In this document: one piece after another, positions 51,174-59,889 of the stretch | How the letters are laid out: every line of letters starts with the position of its first letter | Numbering within the stretch: the stretch's first letter is position 1 | DNA from: Stenotrophomonas bentonitica | GTDB taxonomy: Bacteria; Pseudomonadota; Gammaproteobacteria; Xanthomonadales; Xanthomonadaceae | Assembly (NCBI RefSeq): GCF_002887735.1 | Contig: NZ_PKQP01000007.1 | Span: 1-64,000, forward strand | Length of the DNA stretch: 64,000 nucleotides | Direction of reading: 5' to 3' | Notes under the pieces: model-generated | The model's database searches: none | Told to the model about the DNA's origin: nothing | What the model saw: the letters and a program-made list of their open reading frames with translations, nothing else | Program-made: the position numbers and the translations under genes

Positions 51174-52775
51174 GTGTTCAAGTGGGGCATGTTGAGCGTG
51201 GCATTGGCACTGAGCGGCGTCGCCGGTGCACAGACGAAGGAAACGGTGGACCTGGACATGGTCAGCCGCATCCGCCAGGAAGCCTTCCACCGGTCGCAGG
51301 TGATGGCGACCTTCAGCCATCTGACCGAGCAGATCGGTCCGCGCCTGACCAATTCCCCGGCCATGGGCGAGGCCAACACCTGGACCCGCAGCAAGTTCAA
51401 CGAGTGGGGCCTGGTCAATGTGCATGACGAGGCCTTCGATGCATTCGGCCGCGGCTGGGAGTTCAGCAACGCCAGCGTGGAGCTGCTGAGCCCGCGCGTG
51501 GCGCCGCTGTATGCGCTGCCGAAGGCCTGGACCCCGGGCACCAACGGCCCCGTGGAAGGCGAGGTGATCAAGGTCGAGATCAAGAAGCTGGCCGACCTGG
51601 ATCAGTACAAGGGCAAGCTCGCCGGCAAGATCCTGCTGCTCAACGATGCACGCGATTACGAGCGGGCCACCACGTCCGATTCGCACCGCCACGACGACGC
51701 CGGCCTGGCCGAGCTGCAGGTCTTCGCGGTGCCCAAGGACGTCGCCGATGCCAAGGCCGACCGTGCCAAGAAGGCCAAGGAATACCTTGAAAAACAGGAG
51801 CTGACCCGCGCCACCAATGCGTTCTTCGCCGAGCAGGGCGTGCTGGCCACGATCAGCATCAGCGGCTGGGACAACGGCATCATCCGTGTGGGTGGCGGCG
51901 GCTCGCGCAAGGCCGGTGAACCGGTCGGTGTGCCCGAGCTGGCGATGATGGCCGAGCACTACAACCAGCTGGTGCGCGCGGTGGACCAGAAGCAGGCGGT
52001 CAAGCTGCGCGTGAATGTCGAGGCCCGCTTCACCGACGAGCAGGACAAGCCCGGCTACAACACGCTGGCCGAAATCCGCGGCAGCGGCAAGGCGGACGAG
52101 ATCGTCATGCTGGGCGCGCACATGGATTCCTGGCACACCGGCACCGGCGCAGCCGACAATGCCGCCGGCGTGGCGGTGATGATGGAAGCCATGCGCATCC
52201 TCAAGGCGGTGGGCGCCAAGCCCAAGCGCACCATCCGCGTGGCGCTGTGGAGTGGCGAGGAGCAGGGCCTGATCGGCTCGCAGGACTACGTGTCCAGGCA
52301 CTTCGCGCGCTACCCCGAACCGACCGACCCGGCGCAGCTCAAGCTGCCGGCCTCGATGCGTGAGCCGACCGGTGCCCTGCAGCGCCAGCGCGATTACGAC
52401 AAGTTCTCGGCGTACTTCAACATGGACAACGGCTCGGGCCGCTTCCGCGGCATCTACGCGCAGGAGAACCTGGCCGCGGTGCCGATCTTCGAAGCGTGGC
52501 TGGCCCCGTTCCATGACGTGGGCGCCACCACCGTGGCGACCCGCAATACCGGCAGCACCGACCACATCGCGTTCGATCGCGTCGGCCTGCCCGGGTTCCA
52601 GTTCATCCAGGACCGGCTGGACTACTTCACCAACGTCCACCACAGCAACCTGGATACCTGGGACCACGCCGAGCCGGAGGACCTGAAGCAGGCCGCCGCG
52701 ATCGTGGCTTCGTTCGTCTACAACGCGGCGATGCGCGATGAAAAGCTGCCGCGCAAGCCGTTGCTGACCCCCTGA
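51174..52775 (+). CDS. secreted M28-family zinc aminopeptidase
   Basis: The 533-residue protein starts with a signal peptide (MLSVALALSGVAGAQ). A PA-like insert (about residues 120-260) is followed by the M28 catalytic domain. The zinc ligands His 316 and Asp 318 are in GAHMDSWHTG; the bridging Asp is in GAADNAAG; SGEEQGLIG has the catalytic Glu. NTGSTDHIAFD and VHHSNLDTWDH complete the site. It probably releases N-terminal residues from peptides in the periplasm or outside. GTG at 51174 has GGGGG upstream; the Met five codons on is an alternative. Confidence 0.92.
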   Translation: MFKWGMLSVALALSGVAGAQTKETVDLDMVSRIRQEAFHRSQVMATFSHLTEQIGPRLTNSPAMGEANTWTRSKFNEWGLVNVHDEAFDAFGRGWEFSNASVELLSPRVAPLYALPKAWTPGTNGPVEGEVIKVEIKKLADLDQYKGKLAGKILLLNDARDYERATTSDSHRHDDAGLAELQVFAVPKDVADAKADRAKKAKEYLEKQELTRATNAFFAEQGVLATISISGWDNGIIRVGGGGSRKAGEPVGVPELAMMAEHYNQLVRAVDQKQAVKLRVNVEARFTDEQDKPGYNTLAEIRGSGKADEIVMLGAHMDSWHTGTGAADNAAGVAVMMEAMRILKAVGAKPKRTIRVALWSGEEQGLIGSQDYVSRHFARYPEPTDPAQLKLPASMREPTGALQRQRDYDKFSAYFNMDNGSGRFRGIYAQENLAAVPIFEAWLAPFHDVGATTVATRNTGSTDHIAFDRVGLPGFQFIQDRLDYFTNVHHSNLDTWDHAEPEDLKQAAAIVASFVYNAAMRDEKLPRKPLLTP

Positions 52776-52894
52776 GGGCCAACGCGTGGACCGCCTGGAA
52801 CGGGCGGTCCATGCCATCCCGGGCGAGGAGTGCCCGGTTTGCGGCCGGGGCGGGGTAAAATTGCCGGGATTCCGTTTCCCGCCCTGAGCCCCCC

Positions 52895-54298
52895 ATGACC
52901 TGCCGCACCCGTTTTGCCCCCAGTCCCACCGGCTACCTGCACATCGGTGGCGCCCGCACTGCGCTGTACTGCTGGCTGGAGGCCCGTCACCGTGGCGGCG
53001 AATTCGTGCTGCGCATCGAAGACACTGACCGCGAGCGCAGCACCCAGGGCGCGATCGACGCGATCCTGGAGGCGATGGAATGGCTGGGCCTGGGCTACGA
53101 CGAAGGCCCGATCTACCAGACCCAGCGCGTGGCCCGTTACCAGGAAGTGGCCGAGCAGCTGGTCGCGCAGGGCAAGGCGTATTACGCCTACGAGACCAAG
53201 GAAGAACTGGACGCGATGCGTGAGGCCGCCATGGCCAAGCAGGAAAAGCCGCGTTACAACGGCGCCGCGCGCGATCTGGGCCTGCCGTACAAGGACGACC
53301 CGAACCGCGTGATCCGCTTCAAGAATCCGCTCGAGGGCACGGTGGTGTTCGACGACCTGATCAAGGGCCGTATCGAGATCGCCAACAGCGAGCTGGACGA
53401 CATGGTCATCTTCCGCCCGGACGGCTTCCCCACCTACAACTTCGCGGTGGTGGTGGACGACTGGGACATGCGCATCAGCGAAGTGATCCGCGGCGATGAC
53501 CACATCAACAACACCCCGCGCCAGATCAACCTGTACGAAGGCATCGGCGCGCCCGTGCCGAAGTTCGGCCATATGCCGATGATCCTGGACGAGCAGGGCG
53601 CCAAGCTGTCCAAGCGCACCGGCGCGGCCGACGTGATGCAGTACAAGGACGCCGGCTACCTGCCCGACGCGCTGCTGAGCTATCTGGCCCGGCTGGGCTG
53701 GTCGCACGGTGACCAGGAGCTGTTCAGTCGCCAGGAGCTGATCGATCTGTTCGACGTGACCAACTGCAACTCCAAGGCCGCGCGCCTGGACATGGCCAAG
53801 CTGGGCTGGGTCAACCAGCACTTCCTGAAGACCGAAACGCCGGAGAGCATTGCCCCGCACCTGGTCTACCAGCTGAACAAGCTGGGCCTGGACCTGAACG
53901 CCGGTCCCGCGCCGGCGGACGTGGTGGTGGCGCTGCGCGACCGCGTGCAGACGCTGAAGGAAATGGCCGAGAAGGCGGTGGTCTGGTACCAGCCGCTGAC
54001 CGAGTACGACGAAGCGGCGGTGGCCAAGCACTTCAAGCCGGGTGCGGAACTGGCGCTGGGCAAGGCCCGCGAGCTGTTGGGCGCGGCCGGCGAGTGGACG
54101 GTGGAGAGCGTTTCGGCGGCATTGCACGACGTCGCCACGGCGCTGGAGATCGGCATGGGCAAGGTGGCGCAGCCGCTGCGCGTGGCCATCACCGGCACCC
54201 AGGTCAGCCCCGACATTTCGCAGACGGTGTTCCTGGCCGGGCGTGAAGAGGCCTTGAAACGCATCGAGGTCGCACTCACTAAAGTACCGACGGCCTGA
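52895..54298 (+). CDS. gltX: glutamyl-tRNA synthetase
   Basis: The 467-residue class I synthetase attaches Glu to its tRNA. The ATP-binding HIGH-type motif is HIGG at 16-19 in [17 protein letters not shown]. The KMSKS-type motif is KLSKR at 237-241. [10 protein letters not shown] and [15 protein letters not shown] are conserved. The C-terminal anticodon-binding helices are complete. A -10-like TAAAAT lies at 52856-52861. It is followed 16 bases later by zur, so the two may be co-transcribed. Confidence 0.97.
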   Translation: MTCRTRFAPSPTGYLHIGGARTALYCWLEARHRGGEFVLRIEDTDRERSTQGAIDAILEAMEWLGLGYDEGPIYQTQRVARYQEVAEQLVAQGKAYYAYETKEELDAMREAAMAKQEKPRYNGAARDLGLPYKDDPNRVIRFKNPLEGTVVFDDLIKGRIEIANSELDDMVIFRPDGFPTYNFAVVVDDWDMRISEVIRGDDHINNTPRQINLYEGIGAPVPKFGHMPMILDEQGAKLSKRTGAADVMQYKDAGYLPDALLSYLARLGWSHGDQELFSRQELIDLFDVTNCNSKAARLDMAKLGWVNQHFLKTETPESIAPHLVYQLNKLGLDLNAGPAPADVVVALRDRVQTLKEMAEKAVVWYQPLTEYDEAAVAKHFKPGAELALGKARELLGAAGEWTVESVSAALHDVATALEIGMGKVAQPLRVAITGTQVSPDISQTVFLAGREEALKRIEVALTKVPTA

Positions 54299-54314
54299 CC
54301 ACAGGAGACCGCGC

Positions 54315-54800
54315 ATGTCCGCCAAGACCGCTTGTACCGCTCCGCACCATCACGTTCACGACGCCTCCGACTTCGTGAAGGTGGTCGAACGTGTGTGCTC
54401 GGAACGCGGGCTGCGGCTGACGCCGATCCGCGCGAACGTGCTGCGCCTGATCGCCGAGGCCGGGAAACCCGTCAAGGCGTATGAGTTGCTGGAGTGGGTG
54501 CGCAATGGCAAGGGCGTCGGTGCCGACGCCCCGCCGACGGTGTACCGCGCGCTGGATTTCCTGATGGCCAATGGCTTCGTGCACAAGCTGGAATCGGTGA
54601 ATGCGTTCGTGGCCTGCCACCATCCCAGCAGTGCCCAGCATTCAGTGCCGTTCCTGATCTGCAACAGCTGCCACAGCGCGGTGGAGCTGGAGGACAAGGA
54701 AATTGTCAGTCAGCTGGAAAAGCGGGCCAAGGAGCTCGGGTTCCAGCCGCAGGCGCAGACGCTGGAAGTGCATGGCCTGTGCGCGCGGTGTGCGGGGTAA
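54315..54800 (+). CDS. zur: Fur-family zinc uptake regulator
   Basis: The 161-residue protein is a Fur-type repressor. The winged helix includes LRLTPIRANVLRLIAEAG and PTVYRALDFLMANGFVHKLE. A metal site near HHPSS and a structural zinc site CNSC/CARC (FLICNSCHSAVELED, HGLCARCAG) fit Zur. An N-terminal HHHVHD stretch may add metal ligands. With zinc bound it should repress uptake genes. Two candidate Zur boxes lie 7.5 kb downstream in this window between a ZnuD-like receptor gene and a MerC-like gene. It sits just after gltX. Confidence 0.88.
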   Translation: MSAKTACTAPHHHVHDASDFVKVVERVCSERGLRLTPIRANVLRLIAEAGKPVKAYELLEWVRNGKGVGADAPPTVYRALDFLMANGFVHKLESVNAFVACHHPSSAQHSVPFLICNSCHSAVELEDKEIVSQLEKRAKELGFQPQAQTLEVHGLCARCAG

Positions 54801-54834
54801 GGCAGGTACCGACCGTGGGGTGCTGCATCCGCCG

Positions 54835-54860
54835 GTAGGTACCGACCGTTGGTCGGTACG
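54835..54860. repeat. GTAG-type palindrome (second REP/SMAG class)
   Basis: GTAG leads into GTACCGACC and GGTCGGTAC arms. A degraded partial copy starting GGTACCGACCG lies just upstream at 54805. The form matches another SMAG subgroup with the same leading GTAG. Confidence 0.75.
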
Positions 54861-54871
54861 CTGTTGATGTT

Positions 54872-54902
54872 GAAACGCCGCGCATCTGCGCGGCGTTTTC
54901 AT
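54872..54902. terminator. terminator after zur
   Basis: AACGCCGCGC and GCGCGGCGTT pair around ATCT, followed by TTCATTTC. It lies between zur and the convergent efflux gene. Confidence 0.85.
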
Positions 54903-54957
54903 TTCTGCACGAGAGCGGATGTAACGCAGCCTGGGGCGAGGAAAGGCTGCAAGCGCA

Positions 54958-56154
54958 TCACCGCTTCGCACCGGCCGGCTCATGCACTTCCGCGGCGGTA
55001 TCCACCTTGACGATCACCGACATGCCGGGGCGCAGGCGCGGGGCCAGCGGTTGGTCGGGGTCGATGGCGATGCGGATCGGCAGGCGCTGGACCACCTTGG
55101 TGAAGTTGCCGCTGGCGTTGTCCGGACGCAGGACGCTGAACTCCGAGCCCGTCGCCGGGGCGATCTGTTCGATGTGGCCATGCAGTTTCTGACCGTCGAA
55201 GGCATCCACGGAGAAGGTGGCCGGTTGGCCGATGCGCATCTTCCAGGTCTGGCCTTCCTTGAAATTGGCGACCACCCACAGGGTGTCGGGCACCAGGAAC
55301 AGCAGCTGCGAGCCGGCGGTGACATATTGGCCCAGGCGCACCGAGGCTTCGCTGACCTGACCGTCGCGCGGCGCCTGGATCACCGTGTTGGCGAGATCGA
55401 TCTTCGCCAGTTCCAGCTGGGCCTGGGCCGTCTCGACGCGGGCTTCCAGGCCTTTGCGGGCAACCTGGGTGGAGGTCAGGGTTTCCTCGGCGATGCGGAT
55501 CTGGGCCTGCGACTGCAGCACGCTGGCCTGCGCCGATTGCGTGGTGGTGCGGAACTTGTCACGGTCGTTGAGGGCGACCAGTTGCTGGTCGGCGAGTTCT
55601 TCGTAGCGCTTGAGTTCGGTACGCGAGCGCGAGAGCTCGGCCTGGCCGGCAGACAGGTTGGCCTGCGCGGCCTGGATCTGCGCGCGGTTCTGCGCCTGCG
55701 ACTGATCGGAGTTGGCCAGTGCTGCCTTGGCGCTGTCCAGATCGGCTTCGGCCTGGACGACTTTCTCGCGGTAGATGCGGTCGTCGATGCGCAGCAGCGG
55801 TTCGCCTTGTTTGACGTGCTGGAAGTCCTTCACCAGCACCTCGGTGACGTAGCCGCTGACCTGTGGTGCCAGCACGGTGATCTGGCCACGCACATAGGCA
55901 TTGTCGGTGGTCACCCGCGAGGTTTCGAACGGCCACAGCGACCACGCGCGCAGGATCAGTGCGATGCCGATCAGCGCGATCACGATCATGATGATGACAC
56001 TCCGCAGGCTCGGCTTGAGGTACTTGGGCACGCCGGAGGGCGCGGCCGCCGGTGGCGGCGCGGGAGCGGGCGCGGCGTCGGTCGGTGGCGGCGGATTGAC
56101 GTTTTCCGGGGCGTTATCGTCGTGCGGAGGTTGGGTCGACATGGGCGGGCTCAT
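54958..56154 (-). CDS. HlyD/EmrA-type membrane fusion protein
   Basis: The 398-residue adaptor has a Pro/Ala-rich cytoplasmic start, one membrane helix (VIIMIVIALIGIALILRAW), a biotinyl-lipoyl domain (VRGQITVLAPQVSGYVTEV), a long coiled-coil hairpin rich in Ala and Gln (about residues 115-230) and beta domains. It should link the MFS pump to an outer-membrane channel, for which no gene is nearby. The ATG at 56154 overlaps the stop of the upstream pump gene, so the two are coupled. A longer open frame would start inside the pump gene. The substrate is probably a hydrophobic drug-like molecule. Confidence 0.9.
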   Translation of the reverse strand: MSPPMSTQPPHDDNAPENVNPPPPTDAAPAPAPPPAAAPSGVPKYLKPSLRSVIIMIVIALIGIALILRAWSLWPFETSRVTTDNAYVRGQITVLAPQVSGYVTEVLVKDFQHVKQGEPLLRIDDRIYREKVVQAEADLDSAKAALANSDQSQAQNRAQIQAAQANLSAGQAELSRSRTELKRYEELADQQLVALNDRDKFRTTTQSAQASVLQSQAQIRIAEETLTSTQVARKGLEARVETAQAQLELAKIDLANTVIQAPRDGQVSEASVRLGQYVTAGSQLLFLVPDTLWVVANFKEGQTWKMRIGQPATFSVDAFDGQKLHGHIEQIAPATGSEFSVLRPDNASGNFTKVVQRLPIRIAIDPDQPLAPRLRPGMSVIVKVDTAAEVHEPAGAKR

Positions 56155-57836
56155 CGGGGCGCGACGCTGCCAGGCGTCGGCGCGGAAAGGGGAGGTGTCG
56201 GCGCGTGGCGTTTGCGCCATTGCTTGAGCACGGCGGTGCGGACCGCCAGCAGCAGCAACCAGCCAAGGAAGACCAGCGCGACGCGGCCGCTGAGCGCGAA
56301 CACGTCATTGAACGCGCGCACGTTGGCTTCGCGGCGGGTGATCTGGGCCAGCTGCGCGGTGCCCTGCGCGCTGCGCTGCACCGGATCGGTGATCAGCCTG
56401 GCGTAAACCTGTTGTTGCTGCTTCAGGCGCTGGGCGACCACGTTGTCGGCCGGATCCAGCTGGCTGACCAGCGCGCCGGAATACACCTGTTCGCGGTGCA
56501 GCTGATAGGTGCCCAGCACGGCCGAGCCGGCCAGACCGCCCAGGGTCTGGGTAATGGAGAGCGTGACCAGGAAGGTGATCATGTGGTCCACGCCCTGTTT
56601 CAGCGCCTGGGTGATGCCGAGCATGATCAGCGGTCCCATGAACATGCCGGCGCCGACCGAGGCCAGGAACTGGCTGGCGAAAAAGTCGTGGGGACGGTCC
56701 TGGCTGGTGCGGCTCTGGTCGAGCAGGGCGGCGCTGCCGAGCAGCAGGATCGCCATCAGCAGCTGCGGGATCAGCCGCTTCGGCCCGAAGGTCAGCGAGC
56801 TGGCGGCGATGCCGGTGATCACGCCGGCCAGGATCACCGCGAACAACGGGCGCAGCTGGTCCGGGCCCATGCCCAGCGTGCGCATCAGGCCGACCACGCC
56901 GTAGGACTGCTCGGTGGTCAGGAAGCGGATCAGGAACGCGCCGATGATGAAGTGGATCACCGGCAGGCTGGCCAGCCACCGCGTCTGCAGCAGCGGATTG
57001 CGTCGGTAGTGCTCGATGATGAAAGCGGTGGTGGACAGCGCGATCGAGGCGACCAGCGCCCAGCCCAGCCATGGCGTGTCCAGCCACCAGCGCGTGTAGC
57101 CCTGCGCGAGCACCACCACGAGCAAGCCGACCGCGGGGGCAAGCAGGGCAAAGGTGAGGAAGTCCAGCGGCTCGAAGGCCTTGATCTGCGCACCGGGCGG
57201 CAGCTTGAGCACCACCACGGCGGCGAACGCGCACAGCGCCAGGCCGGCCTCGAACAGATACAGGTTGTGCCACTGCCCGGTATCGACCAGGCCCGGCGAG
57301 ACCAGCCAGGCGATCGGCACGGCCAACTGCGCGATACCGACGCCGATCACCAGCAGGTTACCGGTGTATTTGCGCGGCAGCGACTGCAGCATGTACAGCG
57401 TGCCCAGGGTGCTGCAGGCCGCGCCGGCGAAGCCGCTGGCCGCGCGCATCAGCACGGTGGTTTCAAAGGTGCCGACAAACAGGTGCAGTACCGCAAGGGC
57501 GGCATACAGGCCCAGCCCGATCTCGGCGAACAGGCGGATGCCGTACTGCTGGCGGAACTTGAAGGCGAGCAGGTTGGCGGTGACATTGACCATCGCATAG
57601 GCGGCCACCAGCCAGCTGCCCTGCGCCGGGGTCAGCCCGAGCTGGCCCTGCAGGAACGGCAGGTTGGCGCTGACCAGGGCGTTGCCCAGGCCGCCGGTGA
57701 TGCCGACCAGCAGCGCGACCAGGGCATATGCGAGGCGGCGGTGCGGCGGATGCCACGGCATCGAAGCCGAGCCCGGCAGGGTCGGTTTTTCGTGCTCCTC
57801 CCAGTCCGGAACCGGCTTGAGGTACTGCGGCATCAT
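56151..57836 (-). CDS. EmrB-type MFS drug exporter (DHA2 family)
   Basis: The 561-residue protein has about 14 membrane helices. LQGQLGLTPAQGSWLVAAYAMVN is the DHA2 signature region, as in EmrB. The extended C-terminus carries a periplasmic loop rich in Gln (VVAQRLKQQQQVYARLI) that may contact the adaptor. It uses the proton gradient to export toxic compounds with the adaptor encoded next. The start (ATGATG) overlaps the stop of the upstream TetR gene, so regulator, pump and adaptor form one operon. Confidence 0.92.
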   Translation of the reverse strand: MMPQYLKPVPDWEEHEKPTLPGSASMPWHPPHRRLAYALVALLVGITGGLGNALVSANLPFLQGQLGLTPAQGSWLVAAYAMVNVTANLLAFKFRQQYGIRLFAEIGLGLYAALAVLHLFVGTFETTVLMRAASGFAGAACSTLGTLYMLQSLPRKYTGNLLVIGVGIAQLAVPIAWLVSPGLVDTGQWHNLYLFEAGLALCAFAAVVVLKLPPGAQIKAFEPLDFLTFALLAPAVGLLVVVLAQGYTRWWLDTPWLGWALVASIALSTTAFIIEHYRRNPLLQTRWLASLPVIHFIIGAFLIRFLTTEQSYGVVGLMRTLGMGPDQLRPLFAVILAGVITGIAASSLTFGPKRLIPQLLMAILLLGSAALLDQSRTSQDRPHDFFASQFLASVGAGMFMGPLIMLGITQALKQGVDHMITFLVTLSITQTLGGLAGSAVLGTYQLHREQVYSGALVSQLDPADNVVAQRLKQQQQVYARLITDPVQRSAQGTAQLAQITRREANVRAFNDVFALSGRVALVFLGWLLLLAVRTAVLKQWRKRHAPTPPLSAPTPGSVAPR

Positions 57837-58399
57837 CCCTCCCCGTCGGCAGGCCCCCGCAATCCGCCACGCAGCAATTGCAGGGCGCGCGTGGCCAGCC
57901 GGGCGCGTTCGTCACGCGTCTTGCCACGCAGCGCGGCTCCCAGCATGCCTGAGATGAGTGAAATGTCCGTCGTTTCCAGGTCCGGGCGGCACAGGCCGGC
58001 GCCGACCGCGCGGGCGATCGGTTCGCGCAGCAGTTCGTAGATGGTCTCGCGCGCGGCCCGGATCGGTATCTGATCGGGATCCACCGCGCGCCAGTAGTCC
58101 GACAGCACGGGCGACTGGACGATTCGGTTGGCCATGCCTTCGAGCAACTCGAACAGCGCGTCGTCGCGATCGCCCAGGCTCTGTACCTGGCGCGCGATGC
58201 GGTTGACAGTGCGCTGGAGCAGCGCCTCGACCAGTGCGGTGCGGTCGGGGAAGTTGCGGTACAGCGTGGCCCGGCCGACCTGGGCGCGTTCGACCACCAG
58301 GTCCAGCGGTGCGTTCACGCCATGCTGGCCGAACACGGCATCGGCAGCGTCGAGGATCTGGGCGCGGCGGGCCGCCGCATCGGCACGTTGGGTAGGCAT
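57833..58399 (-). CDS. TetR-family regulator of the efflux operon
   Basis: The 188-residue protein has a TetR helix-turn-helix (ILDAADAVFGQHGVNAPLDLV and RAQVGRATLYRNFPDRTAL) and a variable ligand domain. It overlaps the pump gene by 4 bp and has a palindrome 12 bases upstream of its ATG. It should repress its own operon and be released by pump substrates. It differs from the MarR-type EmrR that controls emrCAB in S. maltophilia, so this is likely a separate pump. Confidence 0.9.
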   Translation of the reverse strand: MPTQRADAAARRAQILDAADAVFGQHGVNAPLDLVVERAQVGRATLYRNFPDRTALVEALLQRTVNRIARQVQSLGDRDDALFELLEGMANRIVQSPVLSDYWRAVDPDQIPIRAARETIYELLREPIARAVGAGLCRPDLETTDISLISGMLGAALRGKTRDERARLATRALQLLRGGLRGPADGEG

Positions 58400-58410
58400 G
58401 TACGCATCAT

Positions 58411-58426
58411 CGGACAGAATTGTCCG
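58411..58426. promoter_or_regulatory. palindrome CGGACA-N4-TGTCCG, candidate TetR operator
   Basis: The arms CGGACA and TGTCCG are perfect with a 4-base spacer, immediately upstream of the TetR-pump-adaptor operon. The position would block transcription start. Confidence 0.6.
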
Positions 58427-58499
58427 GCGCGGAAGGGGGCGTGTCGGGTTCGGCGCGTCCTGGTTGGCGCGCGCTGGGCAATGTCGATGGCGGGTGAGT

Positions 58500-59738
58500 T
58501 CAGCGCGGCGCAGGCAGGCCGTGGCAGCCGAGGCGGGCTTCGCGGATCGGCAGGTTGATCAGCGCGGCGATCACGGCCAGGCCCATGTCCGCATACCACA
58601 TCCATAGATAGTTGCCGGTGTGGGCCAGCGCCAGGCCGCCGAGCCACGCCCCGAAGAAGCCGCCCAACTGGTGCGAAAGCAGGGTCAGCCCGAACAACGT
58701 ACCCAGATAGCGCGGGCCGAACAGCTTGCCGACCAGGCCGGCGGTGGGCGGCACCGTGGCCAGCCAGGTGAAGCCGAGCGCGGCGGAGAAGAGGTAGAAG
58801 GTCAGCGCGGTCGGCGGCGAGACGAGATAGACGCCGATCATCACGGCGCGGCTGGCGTACATCCAGAACAGCAGGTACTTCATGCGGTAGCGCTGGCCGA
58901 GGGCGCCGACGATCAGGCTGCCGGCAACGTTGAACAGCCCGATCAGGGCGATCGACGACGAGGCGACGGTCGGCGATAGGCCGCACAGGGCGATCTCACC
59001 GGGCAGGTGGGTGACGAGGAAGGCAATGTGCAGGCCGCAGGTGAAAAAGCCCAGATGCAGGTACCAGTAGCTGCGGTCGCGGGCGGCGATGCGGAGCTGC
59101 GCGCCCAGGCCGTCATCGTCGGCCGCCCCGGCAATGGACGCATGGTCGCCGGCGCGACGCCGAAGCGGCCAGGCCAGGGGCAGCGAGAGCAGGGTGATGA
59201 CGGCCATGGTGATCATGGCGCGCGCCCAGCCGGCGGTGCCGATGATCCATTGGACCAGCGGCGCGAACACGAACTGGCCCAGCGAGCCGCCCGCATTGAT
59301 GAGACCGGCGGCGAATGATCGCTTCTCGGCCGGCAGACGGTGGGCAGTGGCGCCGATCAGCACCGAGAAGCTGCCAGCTCCGGCACCGGCGGCCATCAGC
59401 AGGCCAAGGGTGAAGGTGATCCCCAGCGGGCTGGTCAGAAGCGGCGCGAGCAGCAGCCCGGCCGCCAGCAGCAGGGCGCCGACGATGAGCACGGGCACTG
59501 CGCCGCGCTGGTCGGCAACGGCGCCAAAGACGGGTTGCACCGCGCCCCAGACAAACTGGCCGATGGCCAGCGCAAAGCTGATCTCGACGATGCTGACGCC
59601 GGTGCCGCGGTGGATGGGATCGACATACAGGCCGGAGGTCTGGCGTACGCCCATGGTGACCATCAGGATCGCCGAGGCGGCGACCAACAGCCCCCAGTGC
59701 ATGGAGGGGGCACGCGTGGCGGCGGTGGACGTACTCAT
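58500..59738 (-). CDS. MFS transporter, 12 helices
   Basis: The 412-residue protein is an MFS carrier. MGVRQTSGLYVDPIHR and QFVWGAVQPVFGAVADQRG fit a branch I recall near the oxalate/formate antiporter group. The mid-loop of about 35 residues after ARAMITMAVI separates two six-helix halves. GGAG precedes the chosen ATG; upstream in-frame codons have no ribosome binding site. The substrate is unknown. It lies on the same strand as the efflux operon but 100 bases upstream of its promoter palindrome, so it is separate. Confidence 0.85.
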   Translation of the reverse strand: MSTSTAATRAPSMHWGLLVAASAILMVTMGVRQTSGLYVDPIHRGTGVSIVEISFALAIGQFVWGAVQPVFGAVADQRGAVPVLIVGALLLAAGLLLAPLLTSPLGITFTLGLLMAAGAGAGSFSVLIGATAHRLPAEKRSFAAGLINAGGSLGQFVFAPLVQWIIGTAGWARAMITMAVITLLSLPLAWPLRRRAGDHASIAGAADDDGLGAQLRIAARDRSYWYLHLGFFTCGLHIAFLVTHLPGEIALCGLSPTVASSSIALIGLFNVAGSLIVGALGQRYRMKYLLFWMYASRAVMIGVYLVSPPTALTFYLFSAALGFTWLATVPPTAGLVGKLFGPRYLGTLFGLTLLSHQLGGFFGAWLGGLALAHTGNYLWMWYADMGLAVIAALINLPIREARLGCHGLPAPR

Positions 59739-59836
59739 GCGTCGGCTCCGGCAGGCAGGGCGTGGGCGAACGGCACGCTCGGTGTGCACGTTGCCACAGT
59801 GTGCGGGCAGGGCAAAGCACGCCGATGGCCGCGCAC

Positions 59837-59861
59837 AAAAAAGGGGGCCTTTCGGCCCCCT
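59837..59861 (-). terminator. terminator of the zinc receptor gene
   Basis: On the minus strand AGGGGGCC and GGCCCCCT pair around a 4-base loop, followed by a run of T's (AAAAAA on the + strand). It ends the transcript of the ZnuD-like gene. Confidence 0.9.
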
Positions 59862-59889
59862 CGGGTAACACAACCACCCAATGAATCGA

